A DNA stretch of 64,000 nucleotides from NCBI GenBank assembly GCA_910585215.1, contig CAJUDQ010000005.1, positions 55,120 through 119,119 on the forward strand. Reading direction: 5' to 3'. The position numbers were made by a program, and so were the translations under genes. Below the pieces are notes generated by a model. The model was not told the DNA's origin, ran no database searches, and saw nothing but the letters and a program-made list of their open reading frames with translations. Shown piece after piece: positions 1 through 8,685 of this stretch (position 1 is its first letter; every line of letters starts with the position of its first letter). Source of the stretch: an uncultured Lachnospiraceae bacterium (GTDB lineage Bacteria > Bacillota > Clostridia > Lachnospirales > Lachnospiraceae).

Positions 1-1663
1 GTTTCTCTTGACAGTTTTTATGAATTTCCTGAAAAACAGTTTTCGGATTTGGAAGCTCTCTTTTATAAGTATCCAGAATTTTCTGTCTGAGTGCCTGTAG
101 TGCTTCACGTTTCAGTCTGTTCAACTCTTTTACTGGAACAAAAAGAGTATCATTGCAGATAACATCAAGCTTTTGAAAGAAAAATTCAGTCTCTCCTGTT
201 TTTGTCAGTCTTTTTGTTATCTCCTCTCTGGATAAAGGGCTGTTTTTTGCCTTTGAAACGGCATCCGTACTGGCAGTAACGTTGACAGTGCCACAACATA
301 CAGTCAGACTTGCCATACCTTCCTGAAATTCAGCCCTGCCTGTGACAGGATACTGTATATCTGATATATAGTTTTCTGTTACTTTCTGAATAAGCTGATT
401 GTTTCGAATACGAAATACACAGAAAGAGTTTAGCATGGATTTTCTGAGAATAAAATTATTTTGAAATTTATTATATATATTAAAACAAGTTCCTTCTTTT
501 AAATTCTCTTTCAAGGTATAGTTACAATAGCTGCTTTTTTGTATATTATCAGCGTTAAAGTCAAAAGATAATACATCTCCTTTATTTAGAGGAATTTTGT
601 TTTTTATACAAAGGGTGTTTTTATTTATCGTTTCAATTTTTCCTATATTCACCCCACAATGATTCGGTTTTTCCAGAGACATCATGTCTTTTCCATTATG
701 CTGTCTGCCATATCCCCTTGTAAATCCTCCTCTGTTATAGATTTCCTTTAAACATTCAATATCAGCTGTGTCTACTTTGTAATGGTCTTTTCCTCCGGCA
801 TAATATAAATCTGCATATTTGCGATACATGGCAGTCACACTGGCCACATATTCGGGCTTTTTCATTCTTCCTTCTATTTTGAAAGAAAAAACTCCTGCTT
901 CTAATATATCAGGAATCAACTCCAATGTGCATAAATCTTTTGGACTTAATACATATTTTTGTGATTTCGGGTTCAGGCATAGTTCCTCTGGTACTTTTTT
1001 ATCAGAAAGAGAATTTATATAATTTTTTCTTGTTATCACATCATATGCAAGCCTGCATGGCTGAGCACAACATCCTCGGTTCCCGCTTCTCTGACCAATC
1101 ATACTGCTCAGCAGGCACTGACCGGAATAAGAATAGCAAAGAGCCCCATGTACAAAACACTCTATTTCAAGCCCTGTAGTCTTATAAATGTCTGATAGTT
1201 CTTGTAAAGACAGCTCCCTTGCAGGAACAATTCTTGTTACACCAAGAGACTTTAATTCTTCTGCCTGAAAAGCACCTGTCACATTCATCTGTGTGCTGGC
1301 ATGAACAGGAAGTTGTGGAAAATTATGGCGAAGAAACAAAAGAACTCCCATATCCTGTACAATTGCGGCATCCAATCCTGCCTGATAAGCAGGAAGAAGA
1401 TAGTCAAACAGTTCCTTTTCCAGCTCTTTTTCTTTCAGAAGCGTATTGACAGTAAGGTAAAACCGTTTTCCACGCAGATGAGAATAATGAATTGCTTCTA
1501 TTAATTCGTCTTTTTCAAAATTTACCGTCTGCCTTGCTCCAAACCGTTCTCCTCCTGCATAAACGGCATCGGCTCCTGCCCGATAGGCAGCCTTCATACA
1601 CTCAAAAGAGCCTGCAGGGGCAAGTATTTCACATTTCAAACTGTTGTTTAAATTATTCCTCAT
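1..1663 (-). CDS. U32 family peptidase-like protein (partial, runs off left edge)
   Basis: At least 554 codons are open on the minus strand from the ATG at 1663 to the window edge, with no stop. The N-terminus (ILAPAGSFECMKAAYRAGADAVYAGG) and the cysteine cluster encoded around 1045-1085 (NRGCCAQPCRLAYD) are hallmarks of the U32 collagenase-like family. The C-terminal half matches the long form with an extra collagenase-like domain. Known relatives are RlhA and TrhP, which hydroxylate 23S rRNA or tRNA wobble uridine and probably hold an iron-sulfur cluster on such cysteines, so RNA modification is more likely than proteolysis. The start overlaps the end of zapA by 11 bp, so it is the fourth gene of a ruvA-ruvB-zapA operon. 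The C-terminus is not in the window. Confidence 0.9.
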   Translation of the reverse strand, partial: MRNNLNNSLKCEILAPAGSFECMKAAYRAGADAVYAGGERFGARQTVNFEKDELIEAIHYSHLRGKRFYLTVNTLLKEKELEKELFDYLLPAYQAGLDAAIVQDMGVLLFLRHNFPQLPVHASTQMNVTGAFQAEELKSLGVTRIVPARELSLQELSDIYKTTGLEIECFVHGALCYSYSGQCLLSSMIGQRSGNRGCCAQPCRLAYDVITRKNYINSLSDKKVPEELCLNPKSQKYVLSPKDLCTLELIPDILEAGVFSFKIEGRMKKPEYVASVTAMYRKYADLYYAGGKDHYKVDTADIECLKEIYNRGGFTRGYGRQHNGKDMMSLEKPNHCGVNIGKIETINKNTLCIKNKIPLNKGDVLSFDFNADNIQKSSYCNYTLKENLKEGTCFNIYNKFQNNFILRKSMLNSFCVFRIRNNQLIQKVTENYISDIQYPVTGRAEFQEGMASLTVCCGTVNVTASTDAVSKAKNSPLSREEITKRLTKTGETEFFFQKLDVICNDTLFVPVKELNRLKREALQALRQKILDTYKRELPNPKTVFQEIHKNCQEK

Positions 1664-2141
1664 CCGTTTCGTCTGATTCCTCCTGTTCCGGCAGAACAAT
1701 ACTTTCCTTCTTGGAAGCTATGGCAGCATCCATAATATTTTTTGTACTCTCAAGCTCTGCTCCCAGCCGAATATTTTCCTTCTCCCGTTCAGAAAGCTTT
1801 TCTTTCAACATTGTGATTTCTTTTTCAAGAGTATCAATTTTCAATCTTGCACCTGCCAGCTCATGCTTTACATCATAAAGCTGTCTGTCTCTTGATTCTG
1901 AGGTGTTTTCTATTGAATCCGCCTGTTTTTTCACCTTGAAATAATCATCTGCAAGATTAATACAGAGAAGCGTGTTTTTCATTTCGGGATTAAGTCTGGT
2001 ATAGCTTTCCTGTTCTGCAAAAGAATTGATTTTATTATTAATATAAGAGGCGATTTTTTGCAGATATTCTTCACTTTCATAACCGCTCAGTCGATAGACT
2101 TTTCCGTTAATTATTACTTCAACATCATTTTTAATAGACAT
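1653..2141 (-). CDS. zapA: Cell division protein ZapA
   Basis: This 162-residue protein has the ZapA N-terminal fold (VEVIINGKVYRLSGYESEEYLQKIASYIN, about residues 7-37), followed by a long charged coiled coil (about 75-145) and an acidic tail. ZapA binds FtsZ and promotes Z-ring bundling. It is longer than many ZapA proteins because of the extended coiled coil. It starts 18 bp after ruvB behind a GGAGGAG ribosome binding site. The order ruvB-zapA-U32 peptidase recurs in Clostridia. Confidence 0.88.
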   Translation of the reverse strand: MSIKNDVEVIINGKVYRLSGYESEEYLQKIASYINNKINSFAEQESYTRLNPEMKNTLLCINLADDYFKVKKQADSIENTSESRDRQLYDVKHELAGARLKIDTLEKEITMLKEKLSEREKENIRLGAELESTKNIMDAAIASKKESIVLPEQEESDETDEE

Positions 2142-2159
2142 ACAACTCCTCCATGTTTT

Positions 2160-3170
2160 TTATTCTTCCGTCTGGTTATATGAAAATCCAAGATGCTGAC
2201 AGGCAAGCCTTGTCACCATTCTTCCTCTTGGAGTACGGATAATAAAACCGTTTTTGATTAAATATGGTTCATAGACATCTTCCAGCGTTCCGGAGTCTTC
2301 CCCGACAGCAGCAGCCAGAGTATCCAGTCCAACCGGTCCATTGTCAAATTTTTTAATAATAGTTTCCAGAATCATGCGGTCGCCATTATCAAGACCATAT
2401 TTATCAACATCCAGTAAATTCAGTGAAAATTCCGCTACTTTATATGTAATATTACCATCATATTTTACCTGTGCGAAATCCCGCACTCTTTTTAACAGCC
2501 TGTTAGCCAGTCGCGGAGTCCCTCTGGAACGTCTTGCAATTTCTTCTGCTCCTTTGGAATCAATTTTTACACCCAGAACCTCTGCTGAACGGCAGATAAT
2601 CTGTGAGAGCTGTTCCACACTATAAAATTCCAGTCTGCTTATTACGCCAAATCGGTCTCTCAATGGAGCTGTCAAAAGTCCTGCTCTTGTAGTAGCGCCT
2701 ACAAGAGTAAACCTTGGCAAATCCAGACGTATCGAACGTGCTGCTGCCCCTTTTCCAATTACAATATCAATCGCATAATCCTCCATGGCGGGATACAATA
2801 CTTCCTCTACCTGTCTGTTCAGACGATGAATTTCATCAATAAAAAGAACATCTCCTTCTTTTAAATTATTTAGAATGGCTGCTATTTCACCAGGTTTTTC
2901 GATTGCAGGACCGCTTGTAATTTTGATACTTACACCCATCTCTTCTGCAATAATACATGCAAGTGTAGTTTTTCCAAGCCCCGGAGGACCATAGAATAAC
3001 ACATGGTCCAAGGATTCTTTTCTTGATTTTGCTGCTTCTATGTAAATTTTCAGATTGCTTTTTACCTTATCCTGTCCAATATATTCATTCAGTTTTGAGG
3101 GCCTTAAATTACTTTCCATCACAGATTCTTCGTTAGAAGAAAGCTCTGTATTTATAATTCTTTTTTCCAT
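2160..3170 (-). CDS. ruvB: Holliday junction branch migration helicase RuvB
   Basis: This 336-residue AAA+ motor drives branch migration of Holliday junctions together with RuvA. Visible motifs are Walker A GPPGLGKTT (61-69), Walker B DEIH (112-115), sensor GATTRAG (158-164) and the arginine-finger segment APLRDRFG just after. The C-terminal winged-helix domain carries IRTPRGRMVT. Length is normal for the family. It lies 64 bp downstream of ruvA in the same unit. Confidence 0.97.
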   Translation of the reverse strand: MEKRIINTELSSNEESVMESNLRPSKLNEYIGQDKVKSNLKIYIEAAKSRKESLDHVLFYGPPGLGKTTLACIIAEEMGVSIKITSGPAIEKPGEIAAILNNLKEGDVLFIDEIHRLNRQVEEVLYPAMEDYAIDIVIGKGAAARSIRLDLPRFTLVGATTRAGLLTAPLRDRFGVISRLEFYSVEQLSQIICRSAEVLGVKIDSKGAEEIARRSRGTPRLANRLLKRVRDFAQVKYDGNITYKVAEFSLNLLDVDKYGLDNGDRMILETIIKKFDNGPVGLDTLAAAVGEDSGTLEDVYEPYLIKNGFIIRTPRGRMVTRLACQHLGFSYNQTEE

Positions 3171-3234
3171 TTTTTCGCCTCTGCTCTTCTTATTTATTGA
3201 TTTTTAAAACTATACCATACGAAGTTTGATGACT

Positions 3235-3837
3235 TTATACCATTTTTTTCAGTGCAAGTTTCAACAAATCTTCAACGGTGGTTTCTTCTGTGATTTCACA
3301 TTTACGGACAGCCTTCATAGCTTCTGTCTGAGAATATCCAAGAGCCGCCAGCGCCAGCGCTGCTTCCTTTCTGATATCTGCCTGTCCTTCAGAACTATTG
3401 GATATTTCTGCGTTTTCCGATGCATCCAAAATATCTTCCAGTTTGAGTTTGTCCTTCAGTTCTAAAATCACCTTCTGCGCCGTCTTTGCACCGACACCGG
3501 GAGCTTTTGAAATAGCTTTACTGTCACCTGACATTACTGCATAACGAAGGTCATTTCCTGACATTACACTTAATATGGAAAGACCAGCCTTTGGACCTAT
3601 GCCGCTGACAGTAATTAAAAGTTTAAACACTTTCAAATCGTCCTTTGTCAAAAATCCATAAAGCTGTATGGCATCTTCCCGAACATTTAGATATGTATAA
3701 AGTTTTACTTCGTTGCCTGAAGATAATTGAGCCTGTACCGTGGATGATGTAAAAATACGATATCCCAGCCCATTGTTTTCAAGAATTACGGCTTCTTCTG
3801 TTATATCGGCAACTTTTCCTTTTATAAAAGCAATCAT
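3235..3837 (-). CDS. ruvA: Holliday junction DNA helicase subunit RuvA
   Basis: This 200-residue RuvA has the N-terminal OB fold (MIAFIKGKVADITEEAVILENNGLGY), two helix-hairpin-helix motifs (LLITVSGIGPKAGLSILS and ISKAPGVGAKTAQKVILELKDK) and a C-terminal three-helix domain (EAALALAALGYSQTEAMKAV) that contacts RuvB. It binds four-way junctions and loads RuvB. It is the first gene of the ruvA-ruvB-zapA-U32 unit. A GGAGAAAG ribosome binding site precedes the ATG. Confidence 0.97.
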   Translation of the reverse strand: MIAFIKGKVADITEEAVILENNGLGYRIFTSSTVQAQLSSGNEVKLYTYLNVREDAIQLYGFLTKDDLKVFKLLITVSGIGPKAGLSILSVMSGNDLRYAVMSGDSKAISKAPGVGAKTAQKVILELKDKLKLEDILDASENAEISNSSEGQADIRKEAALALAALGYSQTEAMKAVRKCEITEETTVEDLLKLALKKMV

Positions 3838-3918
3838 AATCTTTCTCCATCAGTAATATGTCAATTGGCAGTCATAATGAACAAACAATAATAATTAACT
3901 CATAATAAGATATTATAT

Positions 3919-3947
3919 ATTTTACCACTAATCGAACATATCTTCAA
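3919..3947 (-). promoter_or_regulatory. Sigma-A type promoter of the ruvAB operon
   Basis: On the minus strand a -35 TTGAAG (3942-3947) and a -10 TAAAAT (3919-3924) are separated by exactly 17 bp, about 80 bp upstream of ruvA. No SOS box was recognised by eye. Confidence 0.6.
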
Positions 3948-3984
3948 TATAAAAATTATAAACCTGTCAGAACTTCCATCTGAT

Positions 3985-4022
3985 AAAAAAAGCGCTCAGA
4001 TGTTAAGCTTTTTCTGAGCGCC
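3985..4022 (-). terminator. Rho-independent terminator of pckA
   Basis: A stem of GCGCTCAG (3992-3999) and CTGAGCGC (4014-4021) is followed on the minus strand by a run of seven T (3985-3991). It lies 42 bp beyond the pckA stop codon. Confidence 0.85.
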
Positions 4023-4063
4023 TTCTATAATCCGGTTAAGTTTTCTGTTCTCTGAAAATTGAT

Positions 4064-5668
4064 TTATTTTTGAGGGCCAGCAGCAACCAATGCCTTTCCA
4101 GCTGGATTGCCTTCATATTTACCAAAGTTCTTAATAAATCTGTCAGCCAGATCATTTGCTTTCGTTTCCCATTCAGATACATCTGCATAAGTATCACGAG
4201 GGTCAAGAATATTGGTATCTACACCAGTAAGCTCAGTAGGAATCTCAAAGTTAAAGATTGGAAGCTGTTTTGTTGGTGCATTGTTGATATCGCCATTTAA
4301 AATTGCATCGATAATGCCGCGGGTATCACGAATGGAGATACGTTTGCCGCTTCCATTCCATCCAGTATTGACAAGATATGCCTTGGCGCCACTCTTTTCC
4401 ATTCTCTTTACAAGCTCTTCTGCATATTTTGTAGGATGAAGCTCTAGGAATGCCTGTCCAAAGCATGCTGAGAAGGTAGGAGTCGGCTCTGTAATGCCTC
4501 TCTCTGTACCTGCAAGCTTTGCAGTAAATCCAGACAGGAAATAATACTGTGTCTGCTCTGGTGTCAGAATGGATACCGGAGGGAGTACCCCAAATGCATC
4601 TGCTGACAGGAAGATTACATTCTTTGCTGCCGGTGCAGAAGAAACAGGACGTACAATATTCTCTATATGATTAATTGGATAAGATACACGGGTATTCTCT
4701 GTTACGCTCTTATCATTAAAGTCAATCTTTCCTTCTACATCCAGTGTAACGTTCTCAAGAAGAGCATCACGCTTGATTGCATTGTAAATATCAGGCTCAG
4801 AATCTTTATCCAGATTGATAACCTTTGCATAACATCCACCTTCAAAGTTAAATACACCGTTATCATCCCAGCCATGCTCGTCGTCACCAATCAGAAGACG
4901 TTTCGGGTCAGTAGACAACGTAGTTTTTCCTGTACCTGAAAGTCCAAAGAAGATAGCTGTATTTTCGCCATTCATATCTGTATTTGCAGAACAGTGCATA
5001 GCAGCAATGCCCTTTAATGGCAGATAATAGTTCATCATGGAGAAGATACCCTTCTTCATTTCACCGCCATACCATGTGTTGAGAATCACCTGCTCACGGC
5101 TTGTAATATTGAATACAACTGCTGTTTCAGAATTTAATCCCAGCTCTTTATAGTTTTCAACTTTTGCTTTGGAAGCGTTGTATACAACAAAATCAGGCTC
5201 AAAGTTTGCAAGTTCTTCTTCAGTAGGAAGAATAAACATATTTTCAATAAAATGAGCCTGCCATGCTACTTCAACAATAAACCGAACAGACATACGTGTG
5301 TCATGGTTTGCGCCGCAGAATGCATCTACTACAAAAAGTCTTTTGCCGGAAAGCTCTTTTAAGGCAATGTCTTTTACTGCATTCCATGTTTCCTGTGAAG
5401 CTGGATGATTGTCATTCTTGTACGCGTCAGAAGTCCACCATACAGTATCTTTGGAATTCTCATCTTCAACAATGAACTTGTCTTTTGGTGAACGGCCTGT
5501 ATAAATTCCAGTCATTACATTAACTGCGCCGAGCTCGCTGACTTGGCCTTTCTCATAGCCTTCCAGATCTGGCTTTGTCTCTTCTTCAAATAACATTTCA
5601 TAAGATGGGTTGTGTACGATTTCTGTAACACCTGTAATACCGTACTTAGTTAAATCAATTTCTGCCAT
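4064..5668 (-). CDS. pckA: Phosphoenolpyruvate carboxykinase (ATP)
   Basis: This 534-residue ATP-type PEPCK interconverts oxaloacetate plus ATP with PEP plus CO2 plus ADP. It shows the substrate loop GRSPKDKF (58-65), the kinase P-loop GLSGTGKTTLS (242-252), the metal-binding GDDEHGW (261-267) and the C-terminal NTGWNGSG adenine-binding region. In fermentative gut anaerobes the enzyme often runs towards oxaloacetate to feed succinate or amino acid synthesis; the direction here is inferred. It is monocistronic, with its own promoter and terminator, and a GGAGATTAGT ribosome binding site. Confidence 0.97.
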   Translation of the reverse strand: MAEIDLTKYGITGVTEIVHNPSYEMLFEEETKPDLEGYEKGQVSELGAVNVMTGIYTGRSPKDKFIVEDENSKDTVWWTSDAYKNDNHPASQETWNAVKDIALKELSGKRLFVVDAFCGANHDTRMSVRFIVEVAWQAHFIENMFILPTEEELANFEPDFVVYNASKAKVENYKELGLNSETAVVFNITSREQVILNTWYGGEMKKGIFSMMNYYLPLKGIAAMHCSANTDMNGENTAIFFGLSGTGKTTLSTDPKRLLIGDDEHGWDDNGVFNFEGGCYAKVINLDKDSEPDIYNAIKRDALLENVTLDVEGKIDFNDKSVTENTRVSYPINHIENIVRPVSSAPAAKNVIFLSADAFGVLPPVSILTPEQTQYYFLSGFTAKLAGTERGITEPTPTFSACFGQAFLELHPTKYAEELVKRMEKSGAKAYLVNTGWNGSGKRISIRDTRGIIDAILNGDINNAPTKQLPIFNFEIPTELTGVDTNILDPRDTYADVSEWETKANDLADRFIKNFGKYEGNPAGKALVAAGPQK

Positions 5669-5720
5669 ATTACTAATCTCCTTTTTTCTTCTTTTTTCAC
5701 TTCACGAGAAGTCACAGTCT

Positions 5721-5749
5721 ATTATAACTGCTTTATTTATATAATGCAA
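5721..5749 (-). promoter_or_regulatory. Sigma-A type promoter of pckA
   Basis: On the minus strand a -35 TTGCAT (5744-5749) and a consensus -10 TATAAT (5721-5726) are spaced by 17 bp, about 55 bp before the pckA start. A small hairpin (ACTTC/GAAGT) lies in the leader. Confidence 0.7.
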
Positions 5750-5769
5750 GTAAAATTTTCCATATAGGC

Positions 5770-5800
5770 AAAAGGGACGATGTTGTACATCATCCCTTCC
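5770..5800 (-). terminator. Possible terminator after the yqeG-like gene
   Basis: An inverted repeat of about 11 bp (AAGGGACGATG and CATCATCCCTT, one G-U pair) lies 25 bp beyond the stop of the upstream minus-strand gene. Only a short TTTT follows, so strength is uncertain. Confidence 0.45.
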
Positions 5801-5824
5801 GATATAACATTCTCCCACAAACCG

Positions 5825-6331
5825 TTATCTTTCCATTTTGCCTTTTCTTCTATATTCCCACAAAACAATTTTCTCTAAATACCTTTTCAATACAATCTGT
5901 ATTTCTTCCTTTGGATGAATCGGCTTTACCAGAATTGTATACATATCTGCTCTGTTTGCTCCATAAACATCCGTAAAAAGCTGGTCTCCTACAAACAGTG
6001 AATTGGTAATATCTGTTCCCATAAGTTCCATTGCTTTTCTATAATTTTTTACTGACGGTTTGTGAGCATCAAAAATGTACTCTGAACGTACCTCCTCTGC
6101 AAACGGCTTTACTCTTGGTTCCTTATTATTCGAAATCAAACAGGTATGAAACCCTATTTTTCTCAATCTGTCAAACAATTCTCTCGCACGTTTGTCTGCC
6201 GGCTTGCCATGTGGTACAAGAGTATTGTCAATATCAAACAAAACTCCTCGATACCCCTGTTTATAAAGTGCTTTAAAATCAATTTCATATGTGCTGTCTA
6301 CACATTTCTTTGGATAAAAACTGCCAAACAT
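5825..6331 (-). CDS. YqeG family HAD-type phosphatase
   Basis: This 168-residue HAD superfamily IIIA phosphatase has motif I FDIDNTLVPHG, motif II LISNN and motif IV FVGDQLFTDVYGANRA. Members are YqeG-like proteins found near ribosome-assembly and shikimate genes in Firmicutes; the physiological substrate is unknown. I prefer the ATG at 6331 because AGAGG lies 9 nt upstream and family members begin close to this point. The ATG pair at 6364-6367 would add 12 residues but has no good ribosome binding site. Confidence 0.85.
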   Translation of the reverse strand: MFGSFYPKKCVDSTYEIDFKALYKQGYRGVLFDIDNTLVPHGKPADKRARELFDRLRKIGFHTCLISNNKEPRVKPFAEEVRSEYIFDAHKPSVKNYRKAMELMGTDITNSLFVGDQLFTDVYGANRADMYTILVKPIHPKEEIQIVLKRYLEKIVLWEYRRKGKMER

Positions 6332-6393
6332 AATATCTGTCCTCTTAATGATGTTCTTTTTCATCATTTTCTTTTATTCTGTATTTTATCAGA

Positions 6394-6846
6394 TTATTCC
6401 AAAAGCTTCTTAAGCTCATCCATAAAGGTATTTACATCCTTAAATTCCCGATAAACGGAAGCGAATCTTACATATGCCACAGAATCATAATCCTTGAGCT
6501 TGTTCATTACGATTTCTCCGATTTCCTGACTGGAAACTTCTCTGTTTACCTCTACGTTAAAAATAACGTTTTCAATTTCATCTACCATTTTCTGTATCTG
6601 TTCATAGGATATAGAACGCTTATGACAGGCCCTTACAATAGCGGACTCTATTTTTTCACGCTCATAGGCTTCTCTGCTGTTGTCTTTTTTTCTTACAATT
6701 AATGGAAGTGTTTCTATTTTTTCATATGTAGTAAAACGTTTTCCGCAGATATCGCACTGTCGTCTGCGTCTTATGGAATTATTTTCTTCCGATGGTCTTG
6801 AATCAATGACTCTTGTATTTTCTTTATTACAATATGGACATTTCAC
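6394..6846 (-). CDS. nrdR: Transcriptional repressor NrdR
   Basis: This 150-residue repressor of ribonucleotide reductase genes has a four-cysteine zinc ribbon (C3, C6, C31, C34) with the RRRRQCDICGKRFTTYE signature, then an ATP-cone domain (about 48-138) that senses ATP and dATP. Family length is normal. No NrdR-box target operon is in the window. It lies 62 bp upstream of the yqeG-like gene on the same strand. Confidence 0.97.
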   Translation of the reverse strand: MKCPYCNKENTRVIDSRPSEENNSIRRRRQCDICGKRFTTYEKIETLPLIVRKKDNSREAYEREKIESAIVRACHKRSISYEQIQKMVDEIENVIFNVEVNREVSSQEIGEIVMNKLKDYDSVAYVRFASVYREFKDVNTFMDELKKLLE

Positions 6847-6900
6847 TTCTGGTTCCTCCGCTGTTTCTTTTCTGCTATTGTAACGTATTTTTCAGCTTTG

Positions 6901-7155
6901 TCAAGTCTTTAACACAGCCTTTTCATCTACTTCCACCAATACAATATCAGGGCCTATCTGGCGGATGCAGCGGAAGGGAATAATAAATTCCTCTTCCTTT
7001 CCGAACAGTCCAAAACAGCGGCTTTGACCGGGAATAATCACAGCACATATCTGGCCGCATTTTTCGTCAAATTCCAAATCCTCAATACATCCGAGCCTTT
7101 TACAGGTACATTCATTAATTACTTCCTTGTAACGCAGTTCTGAGAGCCGAATCAT
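6901..7155 (-). CDS. YlmC/YmxH family PRC-barrel sporulation protein
   Basis: This 84-residue protein begins MIRLSELRYKEVIN and contains a PRC-barrel pattern (GCIEDLEFDEKCGQICAVIIPG...IPFRCIRQIGPDIVLVEV). YlmC/YmxH proteins are small, conserved in endospore formers and often encoded close to sigG, as here where it lies directly downstream. The molecular function is unknown. It starts behind a GGAGGAAG ribosome binding site. Confidence 0.85.
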   Translation of the reverse strand: MIRLSELRYKEVINECTCKRLGCIEDLEFDEKCGQICAVIIPGQSRCFGLFGKEEEFIIPFRCIRQIGPDIVLVEVDEKAVLKT

Positions 7156-7238
7156 TCTTCCTCCTTAATCTTCACAAGATTGGATTTTGTACTTTCTGAA
7201 TTTAATACTTATCCATATAGTATATTCGAGAGTTTGTC

Positions 7239-8018
7239 TTAACATGCCAGATAATTTCTCATGCTGCGCAAAGCGCTTTTTTCAAGCCTGCTGACCTGCG
7301 CCTGACTGATGCCAAGCTCCTCCGCCACCTCTATCTGTGTGCGCCCTTTAAAAAAACGGAGCTGTACAATCTGTCTTTCCCTTTCTGGAAGACGCTTTAT
7401 TGCTTCACCCAGAGAAATTTCTTCTATCCATGTTTCTTCTTTATTTTTTTTGTCGCTTATCTGGTCCATAACATATAAAGTATCTCCGCCTTCGTTGTAT
7501 ACGGGTTCATAGAGAGAAACAGGGCTTTGTATGGCATCCAATGCCACAACAATATCCTCTTTGTCAATGCCGATTTCCTCTGCGATTTCATTAATTGTAG
7601 GCTCTTTCTGATGTGCCTTCACGTAATTTTCCTTTGCATAGATTGCTTTGTATGCAATATCTCTGAGTGAACGGCTGACTCTTATCTGAGAAGAATCTCT
7701 CAAATGTCTTCGTATTTCTCCCAGAATCATTGGTACAGCATAGGTGGAAAATTTCACATTGAGACTTCTGTCAAAATTGTCCAATGCTTTGATTAATCCA
7801 ATACAGCCTATTTGAAATAAATCATCTATATTTTCACTGGAATTGGAAAAGCGCTGAACAATGCTCAACACAAGTCTCAAATTTCCATTAATAAACTTTT
7901 CTCTGGCCCCTTCGTCTCCGTTCTCTATCTTTTCAAACAGTTCTTCCTTCTCCTTATTGGTTAGAACTGGTAATTTTGATGTGTTTACGCCACATATCTC
8001 AACTTTATAACCTGCCAT
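7239..8018 (-). CDS. sigG: RNA polymerase sporulation sigma factor SigG
   Basis: This 259-residue sigma-70 family factor controls late forespore gene expression. It shows the N-terminal start typical of SigG (YKVEICGVNTSKLPVLTN), region 2 (NLRLVLSIVQRFSNSSENIDDLFQIGCIGLIKALDNFD), region 3 and region 4 with the helix-turn-helix (RTQIEVAEELGISQAQVSRLEKSAL). The closest alternative is SigF, but the N-terminus and the adjacent ylmC-like gene favour SigG. It supports the organism being an endospore former or a recent descendant of one. Confidence 0.93.
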   Translation of the reverse strand: MAGYKVEICGVNTSKLPVLTNKEKEELFEKIENGDEGAREKFINGNLRLVLSIVQRFSNSSENIDDLFQIGCIGLIKALDNFDRSLNVKFSTYAVPMILGEIRRHLRDSSQIRVSRSLRDIAYKAIYAKENYVKAHQKEPTINEIAEEIGIDKEDIVVALDAIQSPVSLYEPVYNEGGDTLYVMDQISDKKNKEETWIEEISLGEAIKRLPERERQIVQLRFFKGRTQIEVAEELGISQAQVSRLEKSALRSMRNYLAC

Positions 8019-8164
8019 TTTACGCCTCCGGAATATCTTTTTCTCACCTTATAAATCATTTACTTTTATTATAAAAATATACTGGAAAAATTTATAAACT
8101 TCTTGAACACAGACAGGCTGCAGGGAATACAATACATTGTAAAACAAATTTGGAGGATATCTAA

Positions 8165-8458
8165 ATGAGTGACTTAACAGCAACAAATTGCGGAAACAGC
8201 TGTGGCTGTGAATGCAATGACAACAACAATTGTTTATTTCTTATTTTAATCTTATTGTTCTGCGGTGGCAGCGGTTTTGGTGGCTGCGGCGGATGCGGCG
8301 GTGGATGTGGCTGCGGAAATAGCTGCGGAAACGATAGCTGCTGGATTATTATCCTGCTTCTGCTCTTCTGTGGCGGCAGCGGATTCGGTTTCGGCGGTAA
8401 TGGATGCGGCTGTGGTTGCGGTTGTGGCTGCAACAACAATGTAGGTATCGGCTGCTAA
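8165..8458 (+). CDS. Small Gly/Cys-rich protein with two hydrophobic segments
   Basis: This 97-residue plus-strand protein has a strong ribosome binding site (GGAGG at 8152-8156). It is built from an internal duplication: a hydrophobic stretch (CLFLILILLFCGGSGFG, about 23-39, and CWIIILLLLFCGGSGFG, about 59-75), each followed by a Gly-Cys tail. About one fifth of residues are cysteine. Similar proteins in clostridia are sometimes labelled chorion-class high-cysteine proteins. Divergent placement from sigG suggests a spore coat or envelope role, which is only inference. The reverse frames are shadows of the GC-biased repeats. Confidence 0.75.
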   Translation: MSDLTATNCGNSCGCECNDNNNCLFLILILLFCGGSGFGGCGGCGGGCGCGNSCGNDSCWIIILLLLFCGGSGFGFGGNGCGCGCGCGCNNNVGIGC

Positions 8459-8523
8459 AAGACCGGATATAATGCAACCGGTCAATGACTGACTGTATTG
8501 ACTGCATTGATTGTTCTGATACT

Positions 8524-8560
8524 TCCGGACAGAAGGTTTTCTTCTGTCCGGTACCTTTGT
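8524..8560 (+). terminator. Terminator-like hairpin after the Gly/Cys-rich gene
   Basis: A perfect 11-bp stem (CCGGACAGAAG at 8525-8535 and CTTCTGTCCGG at 8541-8551) with a GTTTT loop is followed by a U-rich stretch. A shorter GACCGG/CCGGTC stem lies just after the stop codon at about 8461-8482. Confidence 0.6.
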
Positions 8561-8685
8561 CTGTCATATAAAACTGTCATATCATTTACTTTTTTATCAT
8601 AAGATAGAATATAAGCCTGAGAATCAATCGATTAGAGACTAAGAAACATTTTTAACAAGAAACCGATTAGGTAAGGAGAATTACT

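Noticed and set aside
8161..8567. Three minus-strand frames opposite the Gly/Cys-rich gene
   Set aside because: Pro/Gln and Ala/Thr-rich translations are the reverse of Gly-Cys codons; the plus-strand frame has the ribosome binding site.
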